The notes: generated from the letters alone by a model not told the origin. Positions 7,881-17,626 are shown, numbered from the stretch's first letter. The stretch is 20,001 nucleotides of DNA from Cladorrhinum sp. PSN259 (GCA_033725935.1 MU867163.1:1-20001); one strand, 5' to 3'. A program made the numbers and translations.

Positions 7881-10800
7881 TAGTAGTAAAACTATTACTA
7901 TAGAATACCCAAGGAAACAAGCAGTGCCTCGAAATACTGCTAGAAGAATCGAAATACGACGTCCTAGCTATTCAAGAGCCGTAGATCAACACCTTCACCA
8001 AGTCAACCTACTGCCCACGGAGCTCCAAATACCACCTAATGCATACCCCAGAAGGCCGAGCCGCCCTATATATCAGTAAAAAGTACCCGGTAAAGCTATA
8101 GGACTTCGAGGCTTCTAGGGACTACTATAAGGTATGGTTCAGAGCCACGGACGGTAACGAAGGCCTAAAAATATAATCGATTTATAACCCACCAGATATA
8201 AAGACAGTACTATCGACCCTACTCATAAGGCAAAAGCCAGACCTACCCATAATACTAGTAGGGGACTTCAACCTATACCACCTACTCTAGGACCACTACG
8301 ACCGCACAGACCAGAGAGCCGAAGACCTATTATAACTAGCACTATAGTGGGACCTAGACCTACGTATACCATACAGCACTATAACAAGGGAGGCCCAGGG
8401 AAACCAGCGGGGCCGGCCCTCTATAATCGACCATTTCTAGGCAACCACAAGCCTCAGGGCTACCTATTACGGCCTAGGAGAAAGGGGGAGGTCAGACCAC
8501 TACCCGCAAGTACTAGAGGTAGGCCAAGGCCCTAGGCAAGAGCCAAGGGCCCAGGAAGGCTGGAACTGGAAGATGCTTAACCGAGAGAAGGTAGAAGCGG
8601 AGGCAGCCCTCCTACCAGGGGGCTTTGGCCTACTAAATACGGGGCCCATAGGCCTATAAGCTAGGATCACCACTATAAAAGGACTAAGGCAAGCCTTCGA
8701 CTGGCTTATAGCCGAGCTCACGAAAATAGCCACAGTAACAGCCCCAGAGAGGAAGCCGTATAATAGGCACCGAGCCCACTGGTGGAATCCCAAGGTCAAG
8801 GAGGCTACACAGGAGGCACAGAAAGCCGAGCGCTTATATAAGGAGGCTCCAAGCCAATATATAAAGGCTACCCTAAAGACAAGCTTACGAATACTTACAA
8901 AGACTATATACCAGGCCCGTATAAAGGCCTGGAGGGAGACGTTAAAGGAGGCAAGTAACGATACGAAGCTCCTATGGAACCTCGAGCGGTGGGCTCGCTA
9001 CAAGAGCTTCTTATTACCCGACCCCCCCAAGCTTCTAGCCTTCATAGGACCTATAGGACCCAGTGGCCAACCGATAGACCTAGCCACTTTCGACCAGAAG
9101 GCCGAAGCCTTAGCTACCAAATTCTTCCCTAGCCCTCTAGCCAACCTAGACGATATATACGATATAACCTTCGAAAAGCTATACGACCTGCCAGAATTCG
9201 AAGTTAAGAAGGAGGTGAAAATACACGATATTTATAAAGTGCTTAAGAAAATAGGGTCTTGGAAAGCCCCGGGGGAGGATCTACTGCCTATAGGCTTCCT
9301 AAAGGCCTATAGGGAGCCGCTTTACCGTATACTTACTGCTCTTATTACGGCTTGCTTCAGGCTTAACTGGTTTCCGGAAAGGTTTAAGAAGGCAAAGACC
9401 ATAATGCTAGCTAAGCTAGGCAAGAAGCCCGAAGACTACAAGACCCCGGCTGGCTATAGGCCTATAGCCCTGCTCCCTACAATAGGGAAGGTTATAGAGG
9501 CTATATTAGCCGAAAGGATCACTTACGTAGCAGAGAGATATAACCTCCTTCCGGACGAACAGATGGGTAATAGGCAATATAGGTCCACAGAACTGGCAAT
9601 TCGACTAGTAGTGGCCTAGGTCCAGGAGGCCTGGCGCCAAGGCCTAATACCCTCCCTACTACAGCTTAATATTTCGGGAGCCTTCGACATAATTAACCAT
9701 ATCCGACTACTACATACCCTCCGCACCCTCGGCTACCCGGGCTGGCTACTACGTACGCTCAAGTCGTGGCTCACAGGCCGTTCGGCCAGCCTAAACTTCG
9801 ACGGTAGAACCACTGAACCGGTACCGGTACGGGCCGGGGTCCCCTAAGGATCCCCGCTCTTACTAATACTATTCCTACTATATATTGCAAGCCTATACGA
9901 AGCCTTAAAAGACAAGCACCCACATATTAGCCTAGTAAGCTTCGCAGACGACACCAACCTCTTAGCCTTCGGCAAGGGCCCAGAATCCAACGTAAAGCAG
10001 TTAGAAGAGGCCTAAAAGACGTATTTATAGTGGGCGAATACTAGGGGCATGGCCTTTAACGCGGCTAAGAGCGAGCTAATCTACTTTAATAAAGGCCGTA
10101 CGTAGTGGCCTAGGCCACTATACTTAGCTAACCTTGCCGGGCAAGGCCTAGCCAGCCTTACCGAGCCAGGCTACAGTATTATAAAGCCAGTAGGCTTAGT
10201 ACGCTTTCTGGGGGTCTTCTTGGATCGGAAGCTCTCGTGGAAAGCCCACGGCCTAGCCGTGGGTAAGAAGCTAAAAACACAAGACTTTGCACTAGCTAGG
10301 CTGGCCGGCAAGACCTGGGGGCCTGGCCTAGCCCGCTGCAGGGAGGTATATACTGAGTGTATTCGAAGTGCCATAGCTTACGGAGCCTCCAGCTTCCACA
10401 CACCCACGCCCCCCGCAGGCAAGCCCACAGGACTAGCCAGGCACTTAGCCAAGGCTCAGAACCGTAGCCTACGTATAGTAGCCGGAGCCTACAAAGCCAC
10501 ACCACTTCGTTACTTAGAGGCCGAGACCTGGGTACCACCACTAGACCTATACTTCAATAAGCGGCTCGCAGACTTCGAAGACAGAATCCATAGGCCAGTG
10601 ACTGTGGCTAACAAGCCTCCGAAAGCACCAGTGGTAATAGTACAAGAGGCCTGTAATAGGCTAGTCCTACGGGCATAAAGAAACCGGGCCAGAGCCAGAG
10701 GCCGAAGGCTCTCCCTAGACCTATGGCACCTACGGCAGTGGAAAGGGCTGTGAATATAATAGGGTTTTGGAAGGCCCTGAGCAGTAGTAACCGCGAAGGA

Positions 10801-11316
10801 GAACGCTCTATGGAAGCCTTGGCAGTAGCTTGGAAGGAACGGTGGAAGACTCAGACAGAGGGTAAGCCTCAGAGGCCGTCGAGGCTAGTGGACGAAAAAG
10901 GCTTAGACCTCACAGATAAGGCCGTCTTTCGACGGCACGAAGGACTGACTAAAGCCCACAGCTCTCTCTTAATATAGGCCCGTACAGGGGCTATAGGGCT
11001 AAAAGACTTCCTTTTTCGGGCCCGCGTACCGGGAATTACTACCCCCTACTGTACTTGCGGCTCCGGCCGCGAGTCGGTAGAACACCTGGTAGTATGGTGC
11101 CCAGACCCACCGAAACCAAGAACCTGGATGGTATCAGGGATCGACTCCCGTAGAGACTTACAGTGGGCCCTGAAGGGCGGAAGCCCTAGGGCCGGAAGGC
11201 TTGCAAGGAAGGTTCTGACATGGCTGATGGATTCGGGCAGGCTTCTAGAATACAACCTGGCTAGGAAGCTGGAGCTGGAACTGGAAGCAAGCCTGGGCAT
11301 AGACCCTACAATATAG
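7881..11316 (+). pseudogene. LINE ORF2: AP-endonuclease plus reverse transcriptase polyprotein, copy D
   Basis: The frame starts immediately after the ORF1 stop and lacks an obvious ATG. The N-terminal APE-type endonuclease shows DVLAIQEP (catalytic Glu), GDFN near 8262 and SDH near 8495. Reverse transcriptase spans about 9215-10200, with WKAPGEDLLP, GYRPIALLP, a SGAFD block, GVP-stop-GSP (TAA 9845) and FADD near 9942. The thumb region follows to 10678. The C-terminal motif CTCGSGRESVEHLVVWC (C-x-C-x8-H-x4-C) is near 11050. I find no RNase H block between thumb and tail. TAR stops include 7982, 8099, 9617, 9845, 10013, 10028, 10103 and 10676. A one-base deletion after 10704, relative to copy G, shifts the frame. 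The TAG at 11314 is also present in copy G. Confidence 0.85.
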
Positions 11317-11467
11317 GGCGGCCATGGACCAGTTGGCTTCCTTTTACAATGGTATGATATGGATACGGGCCTACTACGGCCGACGGAAGGATTCTATAGA
11401 GTAGATACGAGGTTTTTCAGCCGGCCTTTACGGTACGGTTTTCCTTGTGTAAATAGCAGTAGAGGGA

Positions 11468-11495
11468 CCGACGAGCCCTGCCAAGGGCATAGCGG
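11468..11495 (+). other. LINE 3'-tail hairpin (copy D)
   Basis: GCCCT (11475-11479), loop GCCA, AGGGC (11484-11488), with outer CCG (11468) and CGG (11493), then TGTACGAAATA at the 3' end. The same structure appears in copy A and, on the minus strand, in copy G (14508-14535). It is the likely recognition element for the ORF2 protein, by analogy with other stringent LINEs. Confidence 0.65.
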
Positions 11496-11508
11496 TGTAC
11501 GAAATAAT

Positions 11509-12537
11509 TTTATTAAGAATATATACGATAGATTTTATAGACGTTATAAGACGCGGAATTATTAATAAATCTATATAAAAGCGAATTCTATATATAAAAA
11601 ACTATTTTTTTTAAATTCGAGATCCTTCCGGGAAAAATCCGAATAGAATTAGCTGAGATTACGGTGATTAAAGACTAGCCGATATTAATAAATTAGAAAA
11701 AAGCTGGAATATTTATCGGATTTATTAATTTCTATAAATCTTTTTTCAAAAAATTCGGTAAAATTACTAAATCCCTATATAAGCTTACCGATAAAGGATA
11801 TCTATTTAAATAAAAATAAAAATAATAAGACGCCTTTAACTAATTTAAAGAAGTTATTAATAGCGAGCTAATATTACGGATATTAGACTTTAATAAACCT
11901 TTTTAAATCGAAATAAATACATTAGACTTTCTTATCGAAATAAAGCTTTAATAGTATTTTGACGACGGAAGATACCTTATAAGATTCGTTTTAAGGAAGA
12001 TTTTTAAACGAATATTTAATTACCTAATCTATAATAAGAAACTTATAACCGTTATCGAAATATTGAATAAATAAAGACCTTATTTTAATAAGATTAAGCA
12101 ATTAATAAATATATTTATAAATTACCGGAACTTAAAATATTTCGTTATCAAGAAATTAAGTGTTAAATAAATATAATAGGCAGAATTCCTAGCCCCTTTT
12201 AACTTCCGTATTTATTATATTAAGGGAAAAAAGAATACTAAAGTAAATAGGCTTAATAAAAGACCCGATTATAAGGGTAACGAAAAATATAATATAATAT
12301 TACTTTTTTTAAAAAAGGACGGAATCTTAAAATATATAATTTAGATCTAAAAAGACTACGCCAGAACCTACTATATAAAGTAGGAAGATTCCGAATTTTA
12401 AGCTAAATAATAAAATATCAATAAGGATAAAATAAAAGAATTGAAATTATAGATAAGACCCGAAAATAACGACCTAATATAATACCTTAATAAAGCTTAC
12501 GTATTAATAAATAAAAGATAAGGATATATTATTAAAT
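11509..12537 (+). pseudogene. Gypsy-1 pol fragment: end of reverse transcriptase, then RNase H
   Basis: Translated with stops ignored, this reads as a Ty3/Gypsy Pol. It starts near KSEF (usually KCEF; about 11580), then KIRIE and VIKD, FIGFINFY, KSLYKLTDKG, the RNase H start (AFNQFKEVI, DFNKPF) and its end with FRIYYIKGKKN and KRPDYKGN near 12195-12290. The same block is read on the minus strand of Gypsy-2 (19660-19800), so both are one family. The first RNase H catalytic Asp reads Asn in EINTLDF. Base composition is extremely AT-rich with dense TAA/TAG. The left edge abuts LINE copy D; upstream pol is missing. Confidence 0.8.
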
Positions 12538-12552
12538 TATATAAAAATAAAT
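12538..12552. repeat. Target-site duplication, left copy, half-LINE 2
   Basis: TATATAAAAATAAAT matches TATACAAAAATAAAT at 14429-14443, 14 of 15 bases. The one difference is a T/C at a CpA site, as RIP would make. It encodes the Gypsy Pol residues around LYKNKF. Confidence 0.9.
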
Positions 12553-12646
12553 AAACGTACGAAAATACCATCATTCAATCGAGCTTAAAAAGCTCTATCC
12601 CTCGACGACGGCTTCCAACCGGCGGGGGGCGTAGCGCGTCGCCGCG

Positions 12647-14251
12647 ATGCCTCCAAAGATAGGGGGAAGAGGCGGAGGAAAGAGGGCGACCGCGATAAGG
12701 AAAAGTCCTGTAGTGGGGCTTGCCCCATTGCCCGGAAGATCTTAGCTAACCAGAACGACGCTAATTGACGAAGAAGACGAGGAAATGGAGGAGGGCGCTA
12801 ATGAAAGCGAAGATAATAAGGATAAGGACGAGGATAAGGAAGTGTAGCGGAAGCTTTTAGAGGGGCTAGAGGAAGAGGGTATTGCAGGATTGCTAATGGA
12901 CTTAGTCCCGGGAAAGGATAGTAATAAAGCGTTTTATCTAATCGACGAGCTCGTGAGAAGAATCGCGAAGATACGGATAAGAATCGAGGTCTTGGAAGAG
13001 AAAGGTCCCTTCTCGAAAGGGGCTAATTTCGGGGCTTTATAGAAGGCAATTATAGAAGAAGTTCAGAAGGCAATTAGGAGGTTAAAAGAGGAGGTTTAAG
13101 AAGTAAAGAATAAGGTAAAGAAAGCACTAAAAGTCAGCTCTTAAAGAGGGGGGCCGGGTATAGGAGCCCGCACTTAGGCGGTAGTAGCTGCCGAAGAGCT
13201 CTTAAAGAAGGTTATACCGGGGCGTATTAGGAAAGAGGTCTTAATACGTAGCTTAGTCGCGCCGGCATTTGCCCGGCGGTCTCCTTAAAAGATTATTTAG
13301 GCAGTAAACGGAGCGTCTAAAAGGAAAGGGGCAGTTACGGCGAGGAAGCTTCCGAGCGGTAACGTAATAGTCACTTTTTAAGAGGCGAAAATAAAGGAAT
13401 AGTATACGTAAGACGCGAATAAGGAGTAGATTACGAAGGCATTCGGAAAGGAGGCAAAGGAGGTAAAGAGAACCTTTACGGTCCTAATAAAAGGGATATT
13501 AAAAAGGGATCTGAAGGATACGACGGAGGCAGAATTCAGTAAAACGATTAGATTAACGATAATCGAGAGAGTTAAATTTCGAATCCCGGTATTAGGAGGA
13601 ATAATAAAAGTAACGGCGTTAATTACGATAACTAGCGAAGAAAAGGCGAAAAAGGCTTACGACGAAGGGGTCGTCTAACGAGCCTAGATATTATATTACG
13701 AGCTATATTAGGCAGTCTTATAAACCACCTAATATTATAAGTATTAGGGATAGGGATATACCTAACGGTTCTATAGGAAATCGGCGTTATGCTTACGGTA
13801 TAGCATAATGGCTTACGGGGAGGGTAGGAGGGCAGGAGAGGCCCAGTGCCTTACCTATAATAATCAAGCTAGCTTAAGATATTCGAATTATATAAGGAAG
13901 CACCCGGCCTGGGTACGGTAGTGCCCGGAAGCAGTAAAAGCCCGGAATATAGTTAAGGAGGCGTATTAGTACCGGCCGAGGACATTCGACCTCACTCTGC
14001 TAGAAAAATAAAATCAGGAGTAACGATAGATAACCTTTCAGGGAGGAGGCGAGGAATACCAAGTAATAGGAAGAAAACGGCCGAGGGGCCGACCCCCCTT
14101 AATAGCCGTCGCGGCAAAGCGAGCGGCGAATGATCTAAGGCAGGGAAAGCTAAACCTAGTAACGAGGGATACGACGGGGCCTGGCGTGGCTACTGGTGCC
14201 CCGGCTGCCACGGCGGCTGCAGACCAGGATGTGGGAATGCAGGAAGCTTAG
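12647..14251 (+). pseudogene. Half-LINE ORF1 (gag-like), copy 2
   Basis: The frame runs from ATG 12647 to TAG 14249-14251 with no net frameshift: 535 codons including the stop, the same as the minus-strand copy. It is interrupted by many TAA/TAG codons in place of Gln or Trp. Visible parts are a basic GRGGGKRA start, an acidic EEDEEMEEG stretch, LPSGNVIVTF near 13350, and a knuckle region near 13731-13915. There GEGRRAGEAQC is kept, but knuckle Cys codons read Tyr or Ser. It ends in an Ala-rich segment (TAAADQDVGMQEA). In family members the intact protein would coat element RNA; this copy is dead. Confidence 0.8.
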
Positions 14252-14381
14252 TCTGGGACGGGCTTCCTTTTACCTATAGTACGAAGAAGTTAAGAGCTAT
14301 GGCCTTAAAAGGAGGGTATAGGTTTTTCACCCAGCTAGATCACTGGCATGGTTTTCCTGTATAATAAGATAGCTAGCAGGA

Positions 14382-14411
14382 CCGGCGAACCTTTGACTAA
14401 AGGGCAATCGG
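14382..14411 (+). other. 3'-tail hairpin of half-LINE 2
   Basis: CCTTT (14390-14394), loop GACT, AAAGG (14399-14403), with outer CCG (14382) and CGG (14409), followed by TAGTACGAAATA. It has the same position and size as the autonomous LINE hairpin but a different stem sequence. Confidence 0.65.
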
Positions 14412-14428
14412 TAGTACGAAATATTATT

Positions 14429-14443
14429 TATACAAAAATAAAT
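14429..14443. repeat. Target-site duplication, right copy, half-LINE 2
   Basis: This is the partner of 12538-12552. It keeps the C that has become T in the left copy. Confidence 0.9.
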
Positions 14444-14495
14444 TTAGAGGATACCTAGAAATTAAAAAGATACTTAAACGTATATAATAATAATA
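14429..14495 (+). pseudogene. Gypsy-1 pol continuation (start of the integrase zinc-binding region)
   Basis: Reads LYKNKFRGYLEIKKILKRI followed by two stops. It aligns with LYEDKLGGHLGIKKTLEYV and two stops of Gypsy-2 on the minus strand (near 19410-19470), the HHCC zinc-finger start of integrase. It ends where the tail of LINE copy G begins; the rest of Gypsy-1 is not in the window. The edge is uncertain by several bases in AT-rich sequence. Confidence 0.7.
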
Positions 14496-16755
14496 ATATT
14501 TCGTACACTGCTATACCCTTGGCAGGGCTCGTCGGTCCCTCTACTGCTATTTATATAAGGAAAACCGTACCGTAAAGGTCGGCTAAAAAACCTCGTATTT
14601 ATACTATAGAATCTATCCATTAGCCGTAATAGGCCCGTATCTATATTATACCGTTATAAAAGGAAGCTAACTAAATTATGGCCGCCCTATATTATAGGGT
14701 CTATACCTAGGCTTGCTTCTAGTTCTAGCTCTAGCTTCTTAGCCAGGTTATATTCCAGAAGCCTGCCCGAGTCTATTAGCTATATCAGAACCTTCTTTAC
14801 AAGCCTTCCGGCCCTAGGGCTCCTACCTTTTAAGGCCCACTATAGGTCTCTACGGGAGTCGATCCCTAATACTATCCAGGTCCTTAGTTTCGGAGGGTCT
14901 AGGCACCATACTACCAGGTATTTTACTAATTTACGGCCGGAGCCGTAAATATAGTAAGGGGTAATAATTCCCGGTATGTAGGCTTAAAAAAGGAAGTCTT
15001 TTAGCCTTATAGCCCCTATATGGGCCTATATTAAGAAAGAGCTATAGGCTTTAATTAGTCCTTTATGCCGTCGAAAGAGGGCCTTATCTATAAGGTCTAG
15101 GCCTTTTTTGTCTATTAGTTTCGACGGCCTTTAAGGCTTGCCCTTTATTTATATCTTCCATCGTTCCCTTTAAGCCTATACTAAGGCCTTTATAAAGCGC
15201 TCTCCTTCACGGTTATTATTGCTTAGGGCCTTCTAAGACCCTATTATATTTATAGCCCTTTTTACTACCATAGGTACTATAGGTCTAGGGAAAGGCTTCC
15301 GGCTTCTGGCCCTAGCCCGGTTTCTATATACCCGTAAGACTAGCCTATTACAGGCCTCGTATATTATTACTATTAGTGCTTTCGGAGGCTTGCTAGCCAT
15401 AGTTATTAGCCTATAGATTCTATCTTTAAAGTCTACGAGCCGCTTATTAAAGTATAGGTTTAATAATAGTACCTAAATCTCGGCTTTTAAATAATGAAAT
15501 AGTATAGCTTTATAGGCTCCGGCTACTATACGTAGGCTACGGTTCTAAACCTTAGCTAAGTGCCTGGCTAATTCTATAGGCTTGCTTACGGGGGGCATAA
15601 ATATATGGAAGCTAAAGGCTCCGTAAGCTATAGCACTTTAAATATACTTAGTATATACCTCCTTATAACGGGCTAGGCTAGGCCCCTAAGTCTTATTAGC
15701 TAGCTTAATTAATATAAAGTCTTATATTTTTAGCTTCTTACCTATAGCTTAGCCGTAGGCTTTCTATAAGAGCTTCCTGTCTAAAAAGACCCCTAAGAAG
15801 CGTACTAAGCTTACTAGCTTTATGATGCTATAGCCTTACCCGGCCGGGTTAACTAAATATAGTAGCTTAGGCTACTGTATACGGCCCTTATTAAAGTAAA
15901 TTAGCTCGCTTTTAGCCGCGTTAAAGGCTATACCCCTAATATTCGTCTACTATAAATACGTCTTCTAAGCCTCTTTTAACTACTTTATATTAGATTCTAG
16001 GTCCTTACTGAAGGCTAGGAGGTTAATATCGTTTACGAAGCCTGTTAGGCTAATATATAGGTGCTTATCTTTTAAACGTATAGGCTTATAATATATAATA
16101 AGAATAATATTAATAAGAGCGGGAATCCTTAGGGGACCTTAGCTTATACCGGTACCGGTTTAGTAATCTTACTATTAAAATATAAGCTAGCCGAAAGGCT
16201 TATAAGCCACGACTTAAGCGTATATAATAGCTAGCCTAGGTAGCCGAAAATACGGAGGGTATATAATAATCGGATATAATTAATTATATCGAAGGCTCCC
16301 GAAATATTAAGCTATAATAGGGAGGGTATTAGGCATTGGTGGTAAGCCTCCTAGACCTAAGCTACTATTAATCGAATTGCTAGTTTTATAGACTTATATT
16401 ACCTATTACTTATTTATTCGTCCGAAAAAAGGTTATATCTTTCTATTATATAAGTAATCTTTTGGGCTAATATAGCCTTTATAACCTTCCTTATTATAGG
16501 GAATAGGGCTATAGGCCTATAGCTAACCGGGGTCTTATAATTTTTAGGCTTCTTATCCGGCTTAATTAGCATTATAATCTTTACTTTCTTAAACCTTTCC
16601 GGGAACTAATTAAGCTTAAAGTAGGCCGTAATTAAAGTAGCTAATATATAATAAAGCGGCTCCTTATAAACTTTTAAAAAGCCTATAAGCAATAGATCCT
16701 TCCCTAGGGCCTTTTAAGACCCTATTTTCCTAAGTACTTTATAAATATCGTATAT
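14496..16755 (-). mobile_element. LINE copy G: 5'-truncated, strongly RIP-mutated
   Basis: This is the reverse complement of copy D from about 9225 to 11508, from the start of the reverse transcriptase to the 3' tail. The tail (14500-14610) has the hairpin and the terminal GTACGAAATATTATT. At the high-coordinate end it meets the 5' end of copy H in the opposite orientation. RIP changes are dense on both strands. Confidence 0.85.
14687..16755 (-). pseudogene. ORF2 remnant (reverse transcriptase to C-terminus) of LINE copy G
   Basis: This remnant covers the reverse transcriptase, the thumb and the C-terminal Cys/His motif, to TAG 14689-14687, which matches the stop of copy D. Many stops interrupt it. 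It keeps one G (in CGGAAG, near 15298) that copy D lacks at 10704/10705, which shows that the frame break in D is a deletion private to D. Adding the base restores agreement between the two halves of the D frame. Confidence 0.75.
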
Positions 16756-17112
16756 TGAAAAACCTTTTCTGATCTCTGTTCGGGTGCCGCTTGGTCAGCA
16801 CCCCTCCAAACCCCTTGATTTCTACATCATACGAAAGCTGTCGAAAAACCCTATCCAACCGTACCACTTGCGCCCTGGCGCTAGCCGCTGCGGCCGCGCG
16901 CAAAGGCGTTGAATACCGCGTCGGATTCGTACGACGCGACGGTGAAAGGATTGTCGTAGGATCGCACGGACCACCACCCACGTGACCAGCTAACTAACCC
17001 TCCCGCGGCCACACGACCCACAGCCACACCACCACTTACAGCCACACCAACTTACAACCACAAAAACCAACGCCCACCCACACCAAAAACCCCCTCGAGA
17101 GCCCACCCTACA
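16756..17112 (+). mobile_element. LINE copy H: 5' UTR only
   Basis: This stretch aligns with copy D from about 5945 to 6313: the 5' hairpins, the upstream ORF and the degenerate 15-bp minisatellite. It stops inside the leader exactly where the Gypsy-2 LTR begins. RIP is light. The simplest reading is that Gypsy-2 inserted into a LINE whose remainder lies beyond the window. A twin-priming inversion with copy G is also possible. Confidence 0.8.
16791..16985 (+). other. Conserved upstream ORF in the LINE 5' UTR (copy H)
   Basis: The frame has 64 open codons from a TTG to TGA, containing YRVGFVRRDGERIVVGSHGP and ending PT-stop. It is the least mutated of the three leader ORFs and has no internal stop. 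Function unknown; it may not be translated. Confidence 0.3.
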
Positions 17113-17620
17113 TGTTACAACCTGCACCGGATAGGGTTCAGACTGCAAGGCAGTACGCCTGGGGTAATATGACAGGGGAATCGAAGATTGTGGGACGCTC
17201 TCAGACGGGGTCAATCACTGTCAACTAACAGGTAGCTCTACAAAGTATCGCTTATGAATATTATAGGCAATGAACGATTGTAATTGCTTGCGTGAGGAAC
17301 CAAGTCCTTACGGTGAGAAGTGCCCAGCACTTTTCCTACTTATAGTGAAGCTATCTACATGTGTTTCCTAGGTATTTTGTACCTTGCTCTGTCTGCTCTG
17401 TGGTCTTGGCACAGATCACATAGAGCAACTCTCTGATTGGTTTTCTCGGGACTTATGGGTCTTTACATCCCTGGCCCAATGATTGGCTGTGATCTGCACG
17501 ATGCCCTGCATTGTGGTCCGTATGCGGGGGAAGACTTACGCGCGAGGCGTAACACGTTTCCCCTCCTTCATAGTCTTCGCCTCGAAGACTTTCTGACGCT
17601 AGGAAATTTGTCGTTGTGAC
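17113..17620 (-). repeat. Gypsy-2 3' LTR
   Basis: On the plus strand the block starts TGTTACAAC (17113) and its inner edge has GTTGTGAC (17613-17620), an imperfect inverted repeat of the type that ends LTRs. The start coincides with a clean break in LINE copy H. A polypurine tract read on the minus strand lies next to the inner edge, and pol points towards it, so this is the 3' LTR of a minus-strand element. At about 508 bp its length is normal for fungal Gypsy LTRs. The inner boundary is uncertain by several bases, and the second LTR is outside the window. Confidence 0.65.
17436..17486 (-). promoter_or_regulatory. CCAAT-box cluster in the LTR
   Basis: CCAAT is present on the minus strand at 17482-17486 and 17436-17440, and on the plus strand at 17476-17480; the palindrome CCAATGATTGG carries two of these. 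CCAAT boxes are common in fungal promoters (bound by the Hap complex), and an LTR carries the element's promoter. No convincing TATA box was found. Confidence 0.3.
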
Positions 17621-17626
17621 TGTGAG

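Larger units (their letters stand above)
5939..11508 (+). mobile_element. LINE copy D: near full-length Tad1/I-like retrotransposon
   Basis: A ~5.57-kb copy: 5' UTR (to about 6440), ORF1 (to 7880), ORF2 (to 11316) and a ~190-base 3' UTR ending GTACGAAATAATTTT. The combination of zinc-knuckle ORF1, APE-type endonuclease and LINE-type reverse transcriptase, with short ATT repeats instead of poly(A), fits the Tad1/I group. RIP is moderate: each ORF keeps long readable blocks and is broken mostly by TAG/TAA. The flanks do not match: the left is LINE copy C and the right is Gypsy-1. No convincing target-site duplication is visible. Confidence 0.9.
12553..14428 (+). mobile_element. Half-LINE 2: ORF1-only non-autonomous retroelement inside Gypsy-1
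   Basis: This second copy of the 1.9-kb family is 1876 bp here and lacks roughly 90 bases of the 5' leader present in copy 1. It has a short leader, a 1605-nt gag-like frame and a 177-base 3' UTR ending GTACGAAATATTATT. It is flanked by a 15-bp target-site duplication. The Gypsy frame reads LYKNK on the left and resumes LYKNKFRGYLEIKK on the right. It is RIP-mutated somewhat more than copy 1. Confidence 0.9.

Noticed and set aside
11359..11565. Short plus-strand ORF at the LINE 3' end as a separate gene
   Set aside because: It spans the LINE 3' UTR, hairpin and tail and runs into Gypsy-1; copies A and G show this region is a non-coding tail.
14496..16755. AT-rich centromeric or mitochondrial DNA
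   Set aside because: The AT richness is explained by RIP of a recognisable LINE; the homology to copy D is continuous.
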